Of a stretch of 64,000 nucleotides of DNA, positions 14,287-23,159 are shown piece after piece; within the stretch, counting starts at the first letter, position 1, and every line of letters begins with the position of its first letter. Under the pieces are notes generated by a model. That model searched no databases. It saw only the letters and a list, made by a program, of their open reading frames with translations, and had not been told where the DNA came from. The position numbers were made by a program, and so were the translations under genes. The DNA comes from Rhodoferax sp. U11-2br (GTDB lineage: Bacteria; Pseudomonadota; Gammaproteobacteria; Burkholderiales; Burkholderiaceae_C), in NCBI RefSeq assembly GCF_018619435.1, contig NZ_JAHFZF010000003.1:62001-126000 (forward strand), in the 5' to 3' direction.

Positions 14287-16026
14287 ATGAGTATGTTCAG
14301 CAATCTGAAAATATCCACCCGGCTCAGCTTGGGTTTTGCGGCCATCACCCTGGCTTTTCTGGCCTTGTCCGTTTTCACCGCGTGGCGCATGCAGGAGGTG
14401 TCGCTGGCCACCGGGCGTATGGAAGCACAAACACAGTTGCTGGATTTGGCGGAAAGGTGGCAAGCCAATGTGCGTCAAAACTCTGCCCGCTCTGTGGCCA
14501 TCGCGTACTCGCCCGGGCCAGCCATGTTTGAACTCTTCAAGCCTGACTTGTTGGCCACCACCGCCAACACCTCTAAGACCCAAAAAGAATTTCTGGAGCT
14601 GGCCAAAGCCAAAGGCAGCGCAACCACCCAGCAGCGTGCTGATGCGGTGGGTGAGGTTCGCAAATCCTGGGTGGCGATGCGTGACCAGTCCAACGCCATG
14701 AAGGAAGCGGGCGACGAAGCCGGAACCCAGGCACTGGTGCGCGACAAGCTGATGCCCGCGACCACGCAGTACATTCAGGTGCTGCAGGTTCTGGTCGATG
14801 GTCAGCTTGCCGAGGTTGCGGCCTCCCGCGTGGAGATTGAGGCCATCTTGAACGAGGTGTTTGTGCTGGGTGGTGTGTTGCTGGCGTTGTGTGTTGGCAT
14901 CGCGGTCTTTGCCAGCTGGAGCATCTCACGCGGTATTGCCAAAGGCATCGGCTTGGCCAGTAGCGCTGCGGAGCGTTTTGGCGAAGGCGACCTGAGCCAG
15001 ACCCTGCCGCAGGACGGCAAAGACGAAATCTCTCACCTGTTACAAGCCCTCTCCAAAATGCAAGCCAGCCTGGTCGGGGTGGTTCAACGTGTGCGCCAGG
15101 GCTCAGAGTCGGTGGCCACCGCCAGCTCCGAAATCGCCCAGGGCAACCACGACCTCTCCAGCCGTACCGAGTCGCAAGCCAGTGCTCTGGAGGAAACCGC
15201 TGCCTCCATGGAAGAACTGTCCTCCACCGTCAAACAAAACGCAGACAACGCACGCCAGGCTAACCAACTGGCCCAAAACGCCAGCAGCGTCGCTGCACAA
15301 GGCGGTGAGGTGGTGGCCCAGGTGGTTGACACCATGAAAGGCATCAACGAAGCGTCACGCAAGATCAGCGACATCATCAGCGTGATCGATGGCATTGCCT
15401 TCCAGACAAACATCCTCGCTTTGAACGCCGCCGTCGAAGCCGCGCGTGCAGGGGAACAAGGCCGTGGTTTTGCAGTCGTCGCCAGCGAGGTGCGTAGCCT
15501 GGCAGGCCGCAGTGCTGACGCCGCCAAAGAGATCAAGACCCTGATCAACAACAGCGTCGAGCGGGTTGAACAAGGCACTGCCCTGGTGGATCAAGCGGGC
15601 ACCACCATGACCGAGGTGGTCAACTCGATCAAACGCGTGACCGACATCATGGGTGAAATCAGTGCCGCCAGCAATGAACAAAGCCAGGGTGTGAGCCAGG
15701 TGGGAGATGCGGTGACACAGATGGATCAGGTCACCCAGCAAAACGCGGCCTTGGTGGAAGAGATGGCCGCAGCGGCGAGCAGCCTCAAGAGCCAGGCACA
15801 AGACCTGGTGGGAACGGTGGCGGTGTTCAAGCTCGGGGCAGGGGCGGGTGGCTTTTTGGCCCCCGCAGCACGTAGCAGTACCGCCACCCATCACGACACC
15901 CCCAAACCGGTGGCAGCCGCCACCAAGGTGAGCGCCAAGCGGGCGACCAAGCCCGCCCCCCAAACAGCCAGCCTGCCCCATGACCGTGGCGGCAAGGCTG
16001 GCAATGACGAGTGGGAGAGCTTCTGA
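14287..16026 (+). CDS. Methyl-accepting chemotaxis protein
   Basis: A 579-aa transmembrane chemoreceptor. TM1 lies at about 11-31, a periplasmic four-helix-bundle sensor of about 155 residues follows, then TM2 (about 190-211) and a HAMP domain (about 212-265). The signalling tip has the invariant [20 protein letters not shown]. Adaptation helices with Glu/Gln-rich ends ([34 protein letters not shown]) flank it. A linker of about 60 residues rich in Ala, Thr and Lys ends in EWESF, which resembles the NWETF tether for CheR/CheB. The ligand is unknown. It is co-transcribed with cheW. Confidence 0.93.
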   Translation: MSMFSNLKISTRLSLGFAAITLAFLALSVFTAWRMQEVSLATGRMEAQTQLLDLAERWQANVRQNSARSVAIAYSPGPAMFELFKPDLLATTANTSKTQKEFLELAKAKGSATTQQRADAVGEVRKSWVAMRDQSNAMKEAGDEAGTQALVRDKLMPATTQYIQVLQVLVDGQLAEVAASRVEIEAILNEVFVLGGVLLALCVGIAVFASWSISRGIAKGIGLASSAAERFGEGDLSQTLPQDGKDEISHLLQALSKMQASLVGVVQRVRQGSESVATASSEIAQGNHDLSSRTESQASALEETAASMEELSSTVKQNADNARQANQLAQNASSVAAQGGEVVAQVVDTMKGINEASRKISDIISVIDGIAFQTNILALNAAVEAARAGEQGRGFAVVASEVRSLAGRSADAAKEIKTLINNSVERVEQGTALVDQAGTTMTEVVNSIKRVTDIMGEISAASNEQSQGVSQVGDAVTQMDQVTQQNAALVEEMAAAASSLKSQAQDLVGTVAVFKLGAGAGGFLAPAARSSTATHHDTPKPVAAATKVSAKRATKPAPQTASLPHDRGGKAGNDEWESF

Positions 16027-16059
16027 GCGGCGGCAGCCCTGGCACAGGCGCTCTGGCCC

Positions 16060-16671
16060 TCAGAACAGCACCTCGATGCGCATCAGGCTGGCCACGGCTC
16101 GGCCAGCTCTGAGCCCCGGTTCAAACACGGCCTGCTTGAACCGCTGTGTCACCTCTTGGGTAAACCAGTCAGGCGCTTCGGTCAGTTCCACGTCCACCTG
16201 GGTCACCTCACCGGCCTGATTGATCCACAGCAACAGTTGCAGGCGGCCAGGCACCTCGGGTGACGCAATGTCTTCCAGCTCGATCTCGCTGGCGGGCAGC
16301 GCAACGCGGGAGAGAAACTCCGAGGGCAAATAGCCGTTCTCGCTGTCTGACGGAAGTTCAGGGCTTGGCTGCTGCTGCGGGGTGAGGGCCCGTTCCTCTG
16401 GTTCAGCGGTGTGAGGCGCAGGCGGTGCCAGTGCAGGCGCCTGCAGGGACAGCTTGTGAGCTGTCTGTGGCTCGCTTTGGGCGGGGCTCACCAACCTCAG
16501 GATCACCCGCTGGTCCGGCTGGCCGCGCAGCCAGGAGGGCAGCTGCCAGATCCGGTGGGTCGGCCAGAGCAGCAGCGCATGCAGCAGCAGCGACAGCAGC
16601 AAGGCGCACAGCAGGCCCCCCCACGCTCTGGTTAAACCGACACTCAGGGTGCCAGGCGCTCTCGAATCCAT
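16060..16671 (-). CDS. TonB-like energy transducer / TonB C-terminal domain protein
   Basis: A 203-aa protein with an N-terminal membrane anchor (about 19-40, [17 protein letters not shown]), a Pro- and Gln-rich middle (about 65-110) and a C-terminal domain of about 60 residues ([22 protein letters not shown], ending MRIEVLF) resembling the TonB C-terminal fold. The spacer is short for a TonB crossing the periplasm. No exbB/exbD lies near. Its start overlaps the end of pdxH by 28 bases, so the two are translated from one message. It may be a TonB paralogue or a structural protein of unknown partner. Confidence 0.6.
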   Translation of the reverse strand: MDSRAPGTLSVGLTRAWGGLLCALLLSLLLHALLLWPTHRIWQLPSWLRGQPDQRVILRLVSPAQSEPQTAHKLSLQAPALAPPAPHTAEPEERALTPQQQPSPELPSDSENGYLPSEFLSRVALPASEIELEDIASPEVPGRLQLLLWINQAGEVTQVDVELTEAPDWFTQEVTQRFKQAVFEPGLRAGRAVASLMRIEVLF

Positions 16672-17297
16672 AGTTGTGAGCCCTTTTCAGATAAGGGCTG
16701 CAGGCCATAACGAAGCCTGTCGTGCAGGCGGCTCTTGCGCCCTTGCCAGAACTCCCAGCGCTCGGGTTTCAGGCGGTAACCGCCCCAGTGGGGTGGGCGG
16801 GGTGGTTGCAGCAGAAACTGGGCGCCATACCTGGCGGCGTTGGCCACCAACACACCGCGCCCGCTGATCACCTGGCTTTGCGGGCTGGCCCAGGCGCCAA
16901 TGCGGCTGTCGAGCGGGCGGCTGTTGAAGTAGGTGTCACTCTCGGTTTCACTGACTTTTTCCACGATGCCTTCGATGCGCACCACACGTTCGAGCTCGAC
17001 CCAGTGGAACTGCAGCGCAGCATACGGGTTGCCCGCCAGTTCCTGGCCTTTGCGAGAGTCGTAATTGGTGTACCAGACAATGCCGCGTTCGTCATAACCC
17101 TTGATCAACACCACGCGGGTGCTCGGGCGCAGATCGCTGCTCACGGTGGCCAGCGTCATCGCATTGGGTTCGGGCACCTCGGCGTGGATGGCTTCTTGCA
17201 GCCACTGCTCAAACTGTTTCAGCGGGTCGGCGTGGGAGGCGTCTTCGTTGAGTTCGGCACGTTCGTAACTTTTGCGCAGGTCGGCTAATGTGGTCAT
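16644..17297 (-). CDS. pdxH: Pyridoxine/pyridoxamine 5'-phosphate oxidase
   Basis: A 217-aa FMN enzyme that makes pyridoxal 5'-phosphate in the last step of vitamin B6 synthesis and salvage. Typical segments are [21 protein letters not shown] near the start, [15 protein letters not shown] and [14 protein letters not shown] (FMN binding), [14 protein letters not shown], and the C terminus IRERLAP. Residues about 196-209 ([12 protein letters not shown]) come from a dispersed repeat. They seem to add several residues between LHDR and the final W.I.RLAP block, where homologues usually have a short link. Confidence 0.93.
   Translation of the reverse strand: MTTLADLRKSYERAELNEDASHADPLKQFEQWLQEAIHAEVPEPNAMTLATVSSDLRPSTRVVLIKGYDERGIVWYTNYDSRKGQELAGNPYAALQFHWVELERVVRIEGIVEKVSETESDTYFNSRPLDSRIGAWASPQSQVISGRGVLVANAARYGAQFLLQPPRPPHWGGYRLKPERWEFWQGRKSRLHDRLRYGLQPLSEKGSQLWIRERLAP
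16669..16710 (+). repeat. Dispersed palindromic repeat, copy 3 (forward, inside pdxH)
   Basis: CATAGTTGTGAGCCCTTTTC followed by AGATAAGGGCTGCAGGCC matches the consensus arm order and spacing. It lies wholly inside pdxH, encoding about residues 196-209, and reads through without a stop. It also covers the start region of the TonB-like gene. Confidence 0.65.
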
Positions 17298-17406
17298 GTC
17301 GGCAGTATAAAGAAGCAGTCTGGGGCGAGGGCGCCTAAGAGGCGCTCGTAACCGCCAAGTACCTGGTGAAACACCGCCAGAGACCAGACTGGGTTACCAT
17401 TGAGTA

Positions 17407-17421
17407 TGTAATTTAGTTACT
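17407..17421. promoter_or_regulatory. HexR-type operator candidate
   Basis: TGTAATTTAGTTACT closely matches the HexR palindrome TGTAATT-N3-TTACA, with a single change in the conserved ends. It lies 17 bases before the edd start, overlapping the probable ribosome-binding or transcription start region, as expected for repression released by 2-keto-3-deoxy-6-phosphogluconate. Confidence 0.55.
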
Positions 17422-17437
17422 AAAAATTTCAACCATC

Positions 17438-19276
17438 ATGAAACTCAATACCACCGTTGACGCCGTCACCCAGCGCATCATCCAGCGCAGCCAACCCACA
17501 CGCAGCGCCTATCTGGCGCAGGTACAGGCCGACGCGCAACGCCCGCCGGGTGCACAGCGCATGGGTTGCGCCAATGTGGCACATGCGTTTGCGGCCTTGC
17601 CGGGCAACGACAAGTTGCGTGTGGTGACCGAGAAAGCGCCCAACATCGGCATCGTCACCGCTTACAACGACATGTTGTCGGCCCATGCGCCGCTGGGCCA
17701 TTACCCGGATCTGATCAAGGCCGAGGCCAGGCTGCATGGCGCCACCGCCCAGGTCGCTGGGGGCGTGCCCGCGATGTGCGACGGTGTTACCCAGGGCCAA
17801 CCCGGCATGGAACTGAGCCTGTTTTCGCGCGACGTGATCGCCATGGGCACTGCGGTGGCGCTGAGCCACGATGTGTTTGCCGGTGCGCTGATGCTGGGTG
17901 TGTGTGACAAGATCGTGCCGGGCCTGCTGATTGGCGCGCTGCAGTTTGGACATTTGCCGACCGTGTTTGTGCCTGCTGGGCCAATGACCACCGGCCTGTC
18001 CAACAACGACAAATCCAAGGTGCGTGAAAAAGCCGCGCAAGGCCTGGTGGGCCGCCCCGAATTGCTGGCCGCCGAGTCGGCCGCCTACCATGGTGAGGGC
18101 ACCTGCACCTTCTACGGCACCGCCAACAGCAACCAGATGCTGCTCGAAGCCATGGGCCTGCATGTGCCGGGCACCGCCTTCATCAACCCGGGCGCCAGCA
18201 TCCGTGACGAACTCACACGCGAAGCCCTGCGCACCGTGCTGGGCAGTGCGGACTACAAATGCCCGCCGATTGGCCTGGTCGTGGACGAGCGCTGTATCGT
18301 CAACGCCATGGTGGCCTTGTTGGCCACCGGTGGCTCGACCAACCACCTGATCCACTGGGTGGCGGTGGCGCGTGCGGCAGGCATCGTGATCGACTGGGAC
18401 GACTTCTCGGCCCTGTCGGACGTGGTGCCGCTGCTGACGCGTGTTTACCCCAATGGCAGTGCTGATGTGAACCAGTTCCAGGCGGCAGGTGGTCCCGGTT
18501 TTGTGATCCGCGAGCTGCTCGACGGTGGTTTCATGCATGCCGACGTGTTGACCGTGCGCTCCGGTGGGCTGCGCGAGTACACCCGCGTGCCCGCAGCACC
18601 GGCGCCGGTTTCTGAGGAAAAAACGTCTCCAGCCCTGATCTGGCAAGAGATTGGCGCTAGCAAAGATGAGTCTGTGGTGCGCCCGGCCAGTGAGCCGTTC
18701 AGCGCCAGCGGTGGCCTGAAACTGTTGCTCGGCAACCTGGGCCGCAGCGTGATCAAGATCTCGGCTGTTCCCGATGACCGTCATGTGATCGAGGCGCCCT
18801 GCCGCGTGTTTGACTCGCAAGACGCCCTGCAAAAAGCCTTTGCCGCCAACGAACTCAACCAGGATGTGGTGTGTGTGGTGCGCTGGCAGGGTCCCAAGGC
18901 CAACGGCATGCCCGAGTTGCACAAACTCACTCCGCCGCTGGCAGTGTTGCAGGGCAAGGGTTTCCGCGTGGCGCTGGTGACTGACGGACGCATGAGTGGT
19001 GCCTCGGGCAAGGTGCCTGCGGCCATTCACGTCTCGCCCGAAGCGGTGGCAGGTGGCCCGCTGGCGCGGGTGCGCGACGGTGATGTGATCCGGCTTGACG
19101 CCCCGGCGGGCACGCTGCAGGTGATGGTGCCAGATGCGGAATGGGCGGCGCGCGAGGTCGCTCACATGCCGGATGCCCTGCGCGCTGCCAATGGCGTTGG
19201 CATGGGGCGCGCGCTGTTTGCCAGCATGCGACGCAACGCCAGCAGCGCCGAAGAGGGCGCCTGCAGCTGGTTGTGA
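17438..19276 (+). CDS. edd: 6-phosphogluconate dehydratase
   Basis: A 612-aa [4Fe-4S] dehydratase of the IlvD/Edd family that turns 6-phosphogluconate into 2-keto-3-deoxy-6-phosphogluconate in the Entner-Doudoroff pathway. Diagnostic parts are [69 protein letters not shown] and the C-terminal [21 protein letters not shown]. Length fits Edd rather than IlvD. eda follows after 96 bases. A HexR-like palindrome lies just upstream. Confidence 0.96.
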   Translation: MKLNTTVDAVTQRIIQRSQPTRSAYLAQVQADAQRPPGAQRMGCANVAHAFAALPGNDKLRVVTEKAPNIGIVTAYNDMLSAHAPLGHYPDLIKAEARLHGATAQVAGGVPAMCDGVTQGQPGMELSLFSRDVIAMGTAVALSHDVFAGALMLGVCDKIVPGLLIGALQFGHLPTVFVPAGPMTTGLSNNDKSKVREKAAQGLVGRPELLAAESAAYHGEGTCTFYGTANSNQMLLEAMGLHVPGTAFINPGASIRDELTREALRTVLGSADYKCPPIGLVVDERCIVNAMVALLATGGSTNHLIHWVAVARAAGIVIDWDDFSALSDVVPLLTRVYPNGSADVNQFQAAGGPGFVIRELLDGGFMHADVLTVRSGGLREYTRVPAAPAPVSEEKTSPALIWQEIGASKDESVVRPASEPFSASGGLKLLLGNLGRSVIKISAVPDDRHVIEAPCRVFDSQDALQKAFAANELNQDVVCVVRWQGPKANGMPELHKLTPPLAVLQGKGFRVALVTDGRMSGASGKVPAAIHVSPEAVAGGPLARVRDGDVIRLDAPAGTLQVMVPDAEWAAREVAHMPDALRAANGVGMGRALFASMRRNASSAEEGACSWL

Positions 19277-19372
19277 TACCAAGCACGGTCTTTACCCACC
19301 CCCAACTGTCATCCTGATCCCGCCGGGCGTGCTCGCCTGGCGTGCTTTTCTTCCCTTTTTTAGAAAGTTTTC

Positions 19373-20014
19373 ATGAACGCAAACACCTCTTTGACCGCCC
19401 TGCAGGTCATGCAAGACGCACCGGTGATCCCGGTCATTGTGTTGAACGATGTGGCACACGCGGTGCCGCTGGCACGTGCTTTTCTGGCCGGTGGCATCCG
19501 TATGCTGGAGGTGACCTTGCGCACGCCGCAGGCGCTGGCTTGCATCGAAGCGATTGCGCGTGAGGTACCCGAGGCCATGGTGGGTGCTGGCACGGTGCGC
19601 AGCGCGTCTGATGCCCAGGCCGCAGCCAATGCCGGGGCCCGTTTTGCGGTCAGCCCGGGTTACACCAGCGCGGTAGGTCAGGCCTGTCGCGATGCCAAAC
19701 TGGCGCTGTTGCCCGGTGTGGCCACCGGCAGTGAAATCATGCGTGCGAGTGAAGACGGCTTCACCGAGCTCAAGTTTTTCCCCGCAGTGCAAGCCGGTGG
19801 TGTGGGCATGCTCAAGGCCTGGGGGGGGCCGTTTTTTGACGTGAAGTTCTGCCCCACTGGCGGCATCACGCTGCAAAACGCGCCCGATTTCCTGGCTCTG
19901 CCCAATGTGGTGTGTGTGGGCGGCTCCTGGCTGGTGCCAGCCCAGGTGGCCGAGTCGGGTGACTGGGGTCGTGTCACCCGTTTGGCGCTGGAAACCAAGG
20001 CCTTGCACCAATAG
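19373..20014 (+). CDS. eda: KDPG aldolase (2-dehydro-3-deoxy-phosphogluconate aldolase)
   Basis: A 213-aa class I aldolase that splits KDPG into pyruvate and glyceraldehyde 3-phosphate, the second Entner-Doudoroff step. The Schiff-base lysine is Lys134 in ELKFFPA. Glu46 and Arg50 in LEVTLRT are the usual catalytic and phosphate-side residues, and PTGGI near the C terminus binds phosphate. A T-rich stretch (TTTTCTTCCCTTTTTTAGAA) precedes the start without an evident hairpin, so edd and eda are probably one unit. Confidence 0.96.
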   Translation: MNANTSLTALQVMQDAPVIPVIVLNDVAHAVPLARAFLAGGIRMLEVTLRTPQALACIEAIAREVPEAMVGAGTVRSASDAQAAANAGARFAVSPGYTSAVGQACRDAKLALLPGVATGSEIMRASEDGFTELKFFPAVQAGGVGMLKAWGGPFFDVKFCPTGGITLQNAPDFLALPNVVCVGGSWLVPAQVAESGDWGRVTRLALETKALHQ

Positions 20015-20050
20015 CTTCTGGCCCGCGCTGGCGCCAGCCCGGTGCTGGTA

Positions 20051-20464
20051 TCAGCGCAAACCCAGACCGCCGCTGCCTTCGGCGCGCTCGATCAGCTCGA
20101 TCTTGTAGCCGTCCGGGTCAACCACAAAAGCGATCACCGTGCTACCGCCCTGAACTGGACCGGCTTCACGGGTGATCTTGCCACCGGCCGCGCGGATCTT
20201 GTCGCAGGCGGCCTTGGCGTCTGGCACCCCCAGCGCGATGTGGCCATAGGCCGTACCCATCTCATAACTCTCCACCCCCCAGTTGTAGGTCAGCTCAATC
20301 TCGGCCTGGCCGGGGTTGCCGCCCTCGAAGCCGAGGAAGGCTAGGCTGTATTTGTACTCCGGGTTGTCCGACTGGCGCAGCAGGGTCATGCCCAGCACCT
20401 GGGTGTAGAAGTCGATGGCGCGTTGCAGGTTGCCGACGCGCAGCATGGTGTGAAGAATTCGCAT
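20051..20464 (-). CDS. gloA: Lactoylglutathione lyase (glyoxalase I)
   Basis: A 137-aa metalloenzyme that converts the methylglyoxal-glutathione hemithioacetal to S-lactoylglutathione. The four metal ligands of the E. coli-type enzyme are recognisable: His5, Glu57 (IELTYNWG), His75 (YGHIALGV) and Glu123 (YKIELIE). The length matches the short, nickel-dependent bacterial form. It is convergent with eda, with 36 bases between them, and fits a methylglyoxal detoxification role next to central carbon genes. Confidence 0.95.
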   Translation of the reverse strand: MRILHTMLRVGNLQRAIDFYTQVLGMTLLRQSDNPEYKYSLAFLGFEGGNPGQAEIELTYNWGVESYEMGTAYGHIALGVPDAKAACDKIRAAGGKITREAGPVQGGSTVIAFVVDPDGYKIELIERAEGSGGLGLR

Positions 20465-20602
20465 GGTGGAAGCTTAAAAAAATTGAAACAAGGGGTGAGA
20501 TCAAGACTTGGCTATATCGCGTTAGCAAACCAGGGTCTTGGGCCGTTTTCAGGCCATGGTTGGGGAATAATGGCGCCTATTTTCAACCAACCCGAGTAGA
20601 TC

Positions 20603-20986
20603 ATGCCTGCGTTTACCAAAGTCGTTTTGTTCACCGATACCGATGGCCGCGCCCATTTTCGCGAGGAAACCGTCGCGTTGGAGCCCGTCAAGCCCCAGGT
20701 GGCCTTGTCGGCCCTGATGCCCTCTGGCGGTATGCAGTTGCGCCACAGCCCGGTGGGTTTTGTCAGCGGGATGCATTGCACCACCGACCCACAGTGGGTG
20801 TTTATTCTGGGTGGCCAGATGGAGATTTTCCTGCAGGACGGCAGCTCGCGTATTTTCAAGGCTGGTGAACACTTTTACTCGGCCGACGTGGTGCCCGAAG
20901 GCCAAAGCTTTGACGCCAGCGTGCATGGCCACTGGAGCCGCCAGGTTGGACCTGACGAGCTGGTGACACTGTTTGTGCGCAGCTAA
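20603..20986 (+). CDS. Cupin domain protein
   Basis: A 127-aa small beta-barrel protein. The cupin core covers about 35-110, with GMHCTTDPQWVFILGGQMEIFLQDG as the first motif region and FKAGEHFYSADVVPEGQSFDA as the second; some usual metal-ligand histidines are replaced (HCTTDPQW), so metal binding is uncertain. Substrate and pathway are unknown. It is divergent from gloA and followed by a copy of the dispersed repeat. Confidence 0.7.
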   Translation: MPAFTKVVLFTDTDGRAHFREETVALEPVKPQVALSALMPSGGMQLRHSPVGFVSGMHCTTDPQWVFILGGQMEIFLQDGSSRIFKAGEHFYSADVVPEGQSFDASVHGHWSRQVGPDELVTLFVRS

Positions 20987-21026
20987 CCAAAGCCATCACA
21001 CCAGCAACTGCTGGAGTGTTGGTTGG

Positions 21027-21082
21027 CTATTGATTGAGTAGCTATTGGCCCTTATGGATAAAGGGCTAGAGCGCTAAAAGGT
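21027..21082 (+). repeat. Dispersed palindromic repeat, copy 4 (forward)
   Basis: GCTATTGATTGAGTAGCTAT followed by TGGCCCTTATGGATAAAGGG and CTAGAGCGCT. The TAGCTA element, the CCCTTAT/ATAAAGGG arms and the CTAGAG right flank match the family. It lies between the convergent cupin and helicase genes and next to the helicase terminator. Confidence 0.75.
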
Positions 21083-21083
21083 T

Positions 21084-21109
21084 AAAAAAAACTGGGGGCG
21101 AAAGCCCCC
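21084..21109 (-). terminator. Rho-independent terminator of the DEAD-box helicase gene
   Basis: On the minus strand GGGGGC-TTTC-GCCCCC is followed by AGTTTTTTTT. It starts 13 bases after the helicase stop codon. Confidence 0.85.
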
Positions 21110-21121
21110 TTGTTGTGTGGC

Positions 21122-22915
21122 TCAGCGGCTGCTGGGGCCACGTGAACCACCACCAGTGGGACCACCTGAGCGGCCACCACGGCTGCCGGAGCGGTTGCCA
21201 CCACCCGAGCGGCTCGGGCCACTGCCAAAACCTGCGCCTGCCGGGCCTGCATTGCGGTTGCCGCCACCAAAACCACCCCCACTGCGACGCGGTCCGCGGT
21301 CAGACATCATGTCGACGCTGGTGCGCATCGGGTCGGGCTGACCACCGGCGCCACGTGCGGGTGCCGGGGCCGGGCCACCGTAGCCGCCGCCGTTGCCACC
21401 ACCGTAACCACGTGCCGGGCGTTGACCCGGGCCACGCACCGCTTGTTCAGCGGCGGACAAATGGCTGCGCGGCTCCATGCTGCGGCCACCACCGTCGCCA
21501 TCAAAGTTGCCGTCGTTGCGCGGGTTGGCCGGGCGGCCTTCACCACCGGCTGGACGGGGGCCTCGGCCACCACCACCGCTGCGGCCACCACGGCCAGCGC
21601 CACCGTTTGCCGGGCGGGCGGCACCCGGGCCCTTGCTTTCGCGCACACGTGTCAGCATCTCGGTGCGGGCGGCCTTGGCGGCAGCCATCATCACGTCACG
21701 GCTCGGTGGTTTGCCAGCGCCGCCCCAGATGGTCTGGCGGCCCATGGCGATGGGTTCGGCCTTTTCGCCGGGTTCAGGCATGAACTCGGCAATGATCTGC
21801 ACCGGAATGTCTTGTTTGGTAAAGCGTTCAATGGCTTGCATGAAGCCTTCTTCGTCCAGGCTCACCAGGCTGACCGCCTGGCCTTCGGCGCCAGCACGGC
21901 CGGTGCGGCCAATGCGGTGCACATAGTCTTCGCAGACATTGGGGATGTCGTAGTTCACCACATGCGGCAGGTCGTCGATGTCGATGCCACGGGCGGCAAT
22001 GTCGGTGGCCACCAGGGCGCGCACGTCACCGCTCTTGAAGTCAGCCAGCGCCTGGGTGCGCGCGGTCTGGCTCTTGTTGCCGTGCAAGGCCATGGCATTG
22101 ATGCCGTTCTTGGTCAAAAACTCGGCCACATTGTTGGCGCCAAACTTGGTGCGGGTGAACACCAGCACCTGGCTCCAGTTGTGTTCTTGCACGATGTGGG
22201 CGAGCAAGGCCTTTTTCTTGCCACGACCCACGGGGTGGATCAGCTGGGTGATGCGTTGCACCGTGGTGTTGCGCGGGGTGACCTGCACACTTTGCGGATT
22301 TTTCAGCAGGGTGGCGGCGAGTTCACGGATTTCGTCGCTGAAGGTGGCGGAGAACAACAGGCTCTGTTTGTCCTTAGGCACCGCAGCCAGCACTTTTTTC
22401 ACGTCATGGATGAAGCCCATGTCGAGCATGCGGTCGGCTTCGTCGAGCACCAGGATCTGCACCTGGCCCAAGTCGAGCATGCCTTGTTGCATCAGGTCCA
22501 GCAGACGGCCGGGGGTGGCCACCAGAACGTCCACACCTTTTTTCATGCGGCTGATTTGGGGGTTCATGCCGACACCACCAAACACGGCAGCCGAGCTGAT
22601 CTCCAGGTATTTGCCGTAGGTTTGCACCGATTCTTCGACCTGGGCCGCCAGTTCGCGGGTGGGGGTTAGCACCAGGGCGCGGATGCCGATGCCACCAAAC
22701 TTGTTACGCGGCGCTTCCTGTGCGCAGAGTTTGTTGAGCATGGGCAGCACAAAAGCAGCGGTTTTGCCGGTGCCAGTCTGGGCGCCGCCCAACAGGTCAT
22801 GGCCGTCAAGCACCAGCGGGATCGCCTGGGCCTGGATCGGCGTGGGGTTTTCATAGCCTTGCTCGAGCACAGCTTTGATGATGGCCGGAGCCAGATTGAG
22901 TTCTTCAAATTTCAT
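21122..22915 (-). CDS. DEAD-box ATP-dependent RNA helicase (RhlE type)
   Basis: A 597-aa RNA helicase. Motifs in order are the Q motif (GYENPTPIQ), [18 protein letters not shown] ([11 protein letters not shown]), SAT (LLFSATF) and [10 protein letters not shown]. The core ends near residue 385. A tail of about 190 residues, very rich in Gly, Arg, Ser and Pro (RGG-like), should bind RNA nonspecifically and may drive condensation. ATG at 22915 ([10 protein letters not shown]) is preferred to an upstream GTG at 22927. It is divergent from ettA. RhlE-type helicases help ribosome assembly and cold growth. Confidence 0.92.
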   Translation of the reverse strand: MKFEELNLAPAIIKAVLEQGYENPTPIQAQAIPLVLDGHDLLGGAQTGTGKTAAFVLPMLNKLCAQEAPRNKFGGIGIRALVLTPTRELAAQVEESVQTYGKYLEISSAAVFGGVGMNPQISRMKKGVDVLVATPGRLLDLMQQGMLDLGQVQILVLDEADRMLDMGFIHDVKKVLAAVPKDKQSLLFSATFSDEIRELAATLLKNPQSVQVTPRNTTVQRITQLIHPVGRGKKKALLAHIVQEHNWSQVLVFTRTKFGANNVAEFLTKNGINAMALHGNKSQTARTQALADFKSGDVRALVATDIAARGIDIDDLPHVVNYDIPNVCEDYVHRIGRTGRAGAEGQAVSLVSLDEEGFMQAIERFTKQDIPVQIIAEFMPEPGEKAEPIAMGRQTIWGGAGKPPSRDVMMAAAKAARTEMLTRVRESKGPGAARPANGGAGRGGRSGGGGRGPRPAGGEGRPANPRNDGNFDGDGGGRSMEPRSHLSAAEQAVRGPGQRPARGYGGGNGGGYGGPAPAPARGAGGQPDPMRTSVDMMSDRGPRRSGGGFGGGNRNAGPAGAGFGSGPSRSGGGNRSGSRGGRSGGPTGGGSRGPSSR

Positions 22916-23159
22916 GGTGAGGTGCACCCCATCCAGGGTGCCAGGACATCAGCCCGTTTTGGCGCGTTGTCGCGACAATTCAGTCAAAGGCAGATGGGAT
23001 CAAAAACGGAGCCTCACACATGATGAAACTCCCAGCAAGGTGCTGACGTCTCAGGTAACTGAAGTCCTGAAACAGCAGCGATTGTCGCACGGACACGGTG
23101 ACTGCTGCTGCGCTAGCGTCGATAATGGGGCTTTTTCACAGAAGCAACATTCAAGTCCT
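22916..23159. other. Divergent intergenic region between the helicase and ettA
   Basis: A 244-base gap. It must hold the promoters of both divergent genes. GATAATGG (23123-23130) may be a -10 for ettA. A leader for the helicase could lie here, as long leaders are common for DEAD-box genes, but I see no conserved structure or ORF that I can support. Confidence 0.3.

Noticed and set aside
17429-19282. A 617-codon open frame on the minus strand, antisense to edd
   Set aside because: It mirrors edd codon for codon, as expected in GC-rich genes; its translation is His-, Gln- and Arg-rich without any domain, while edd is conserved throughout.
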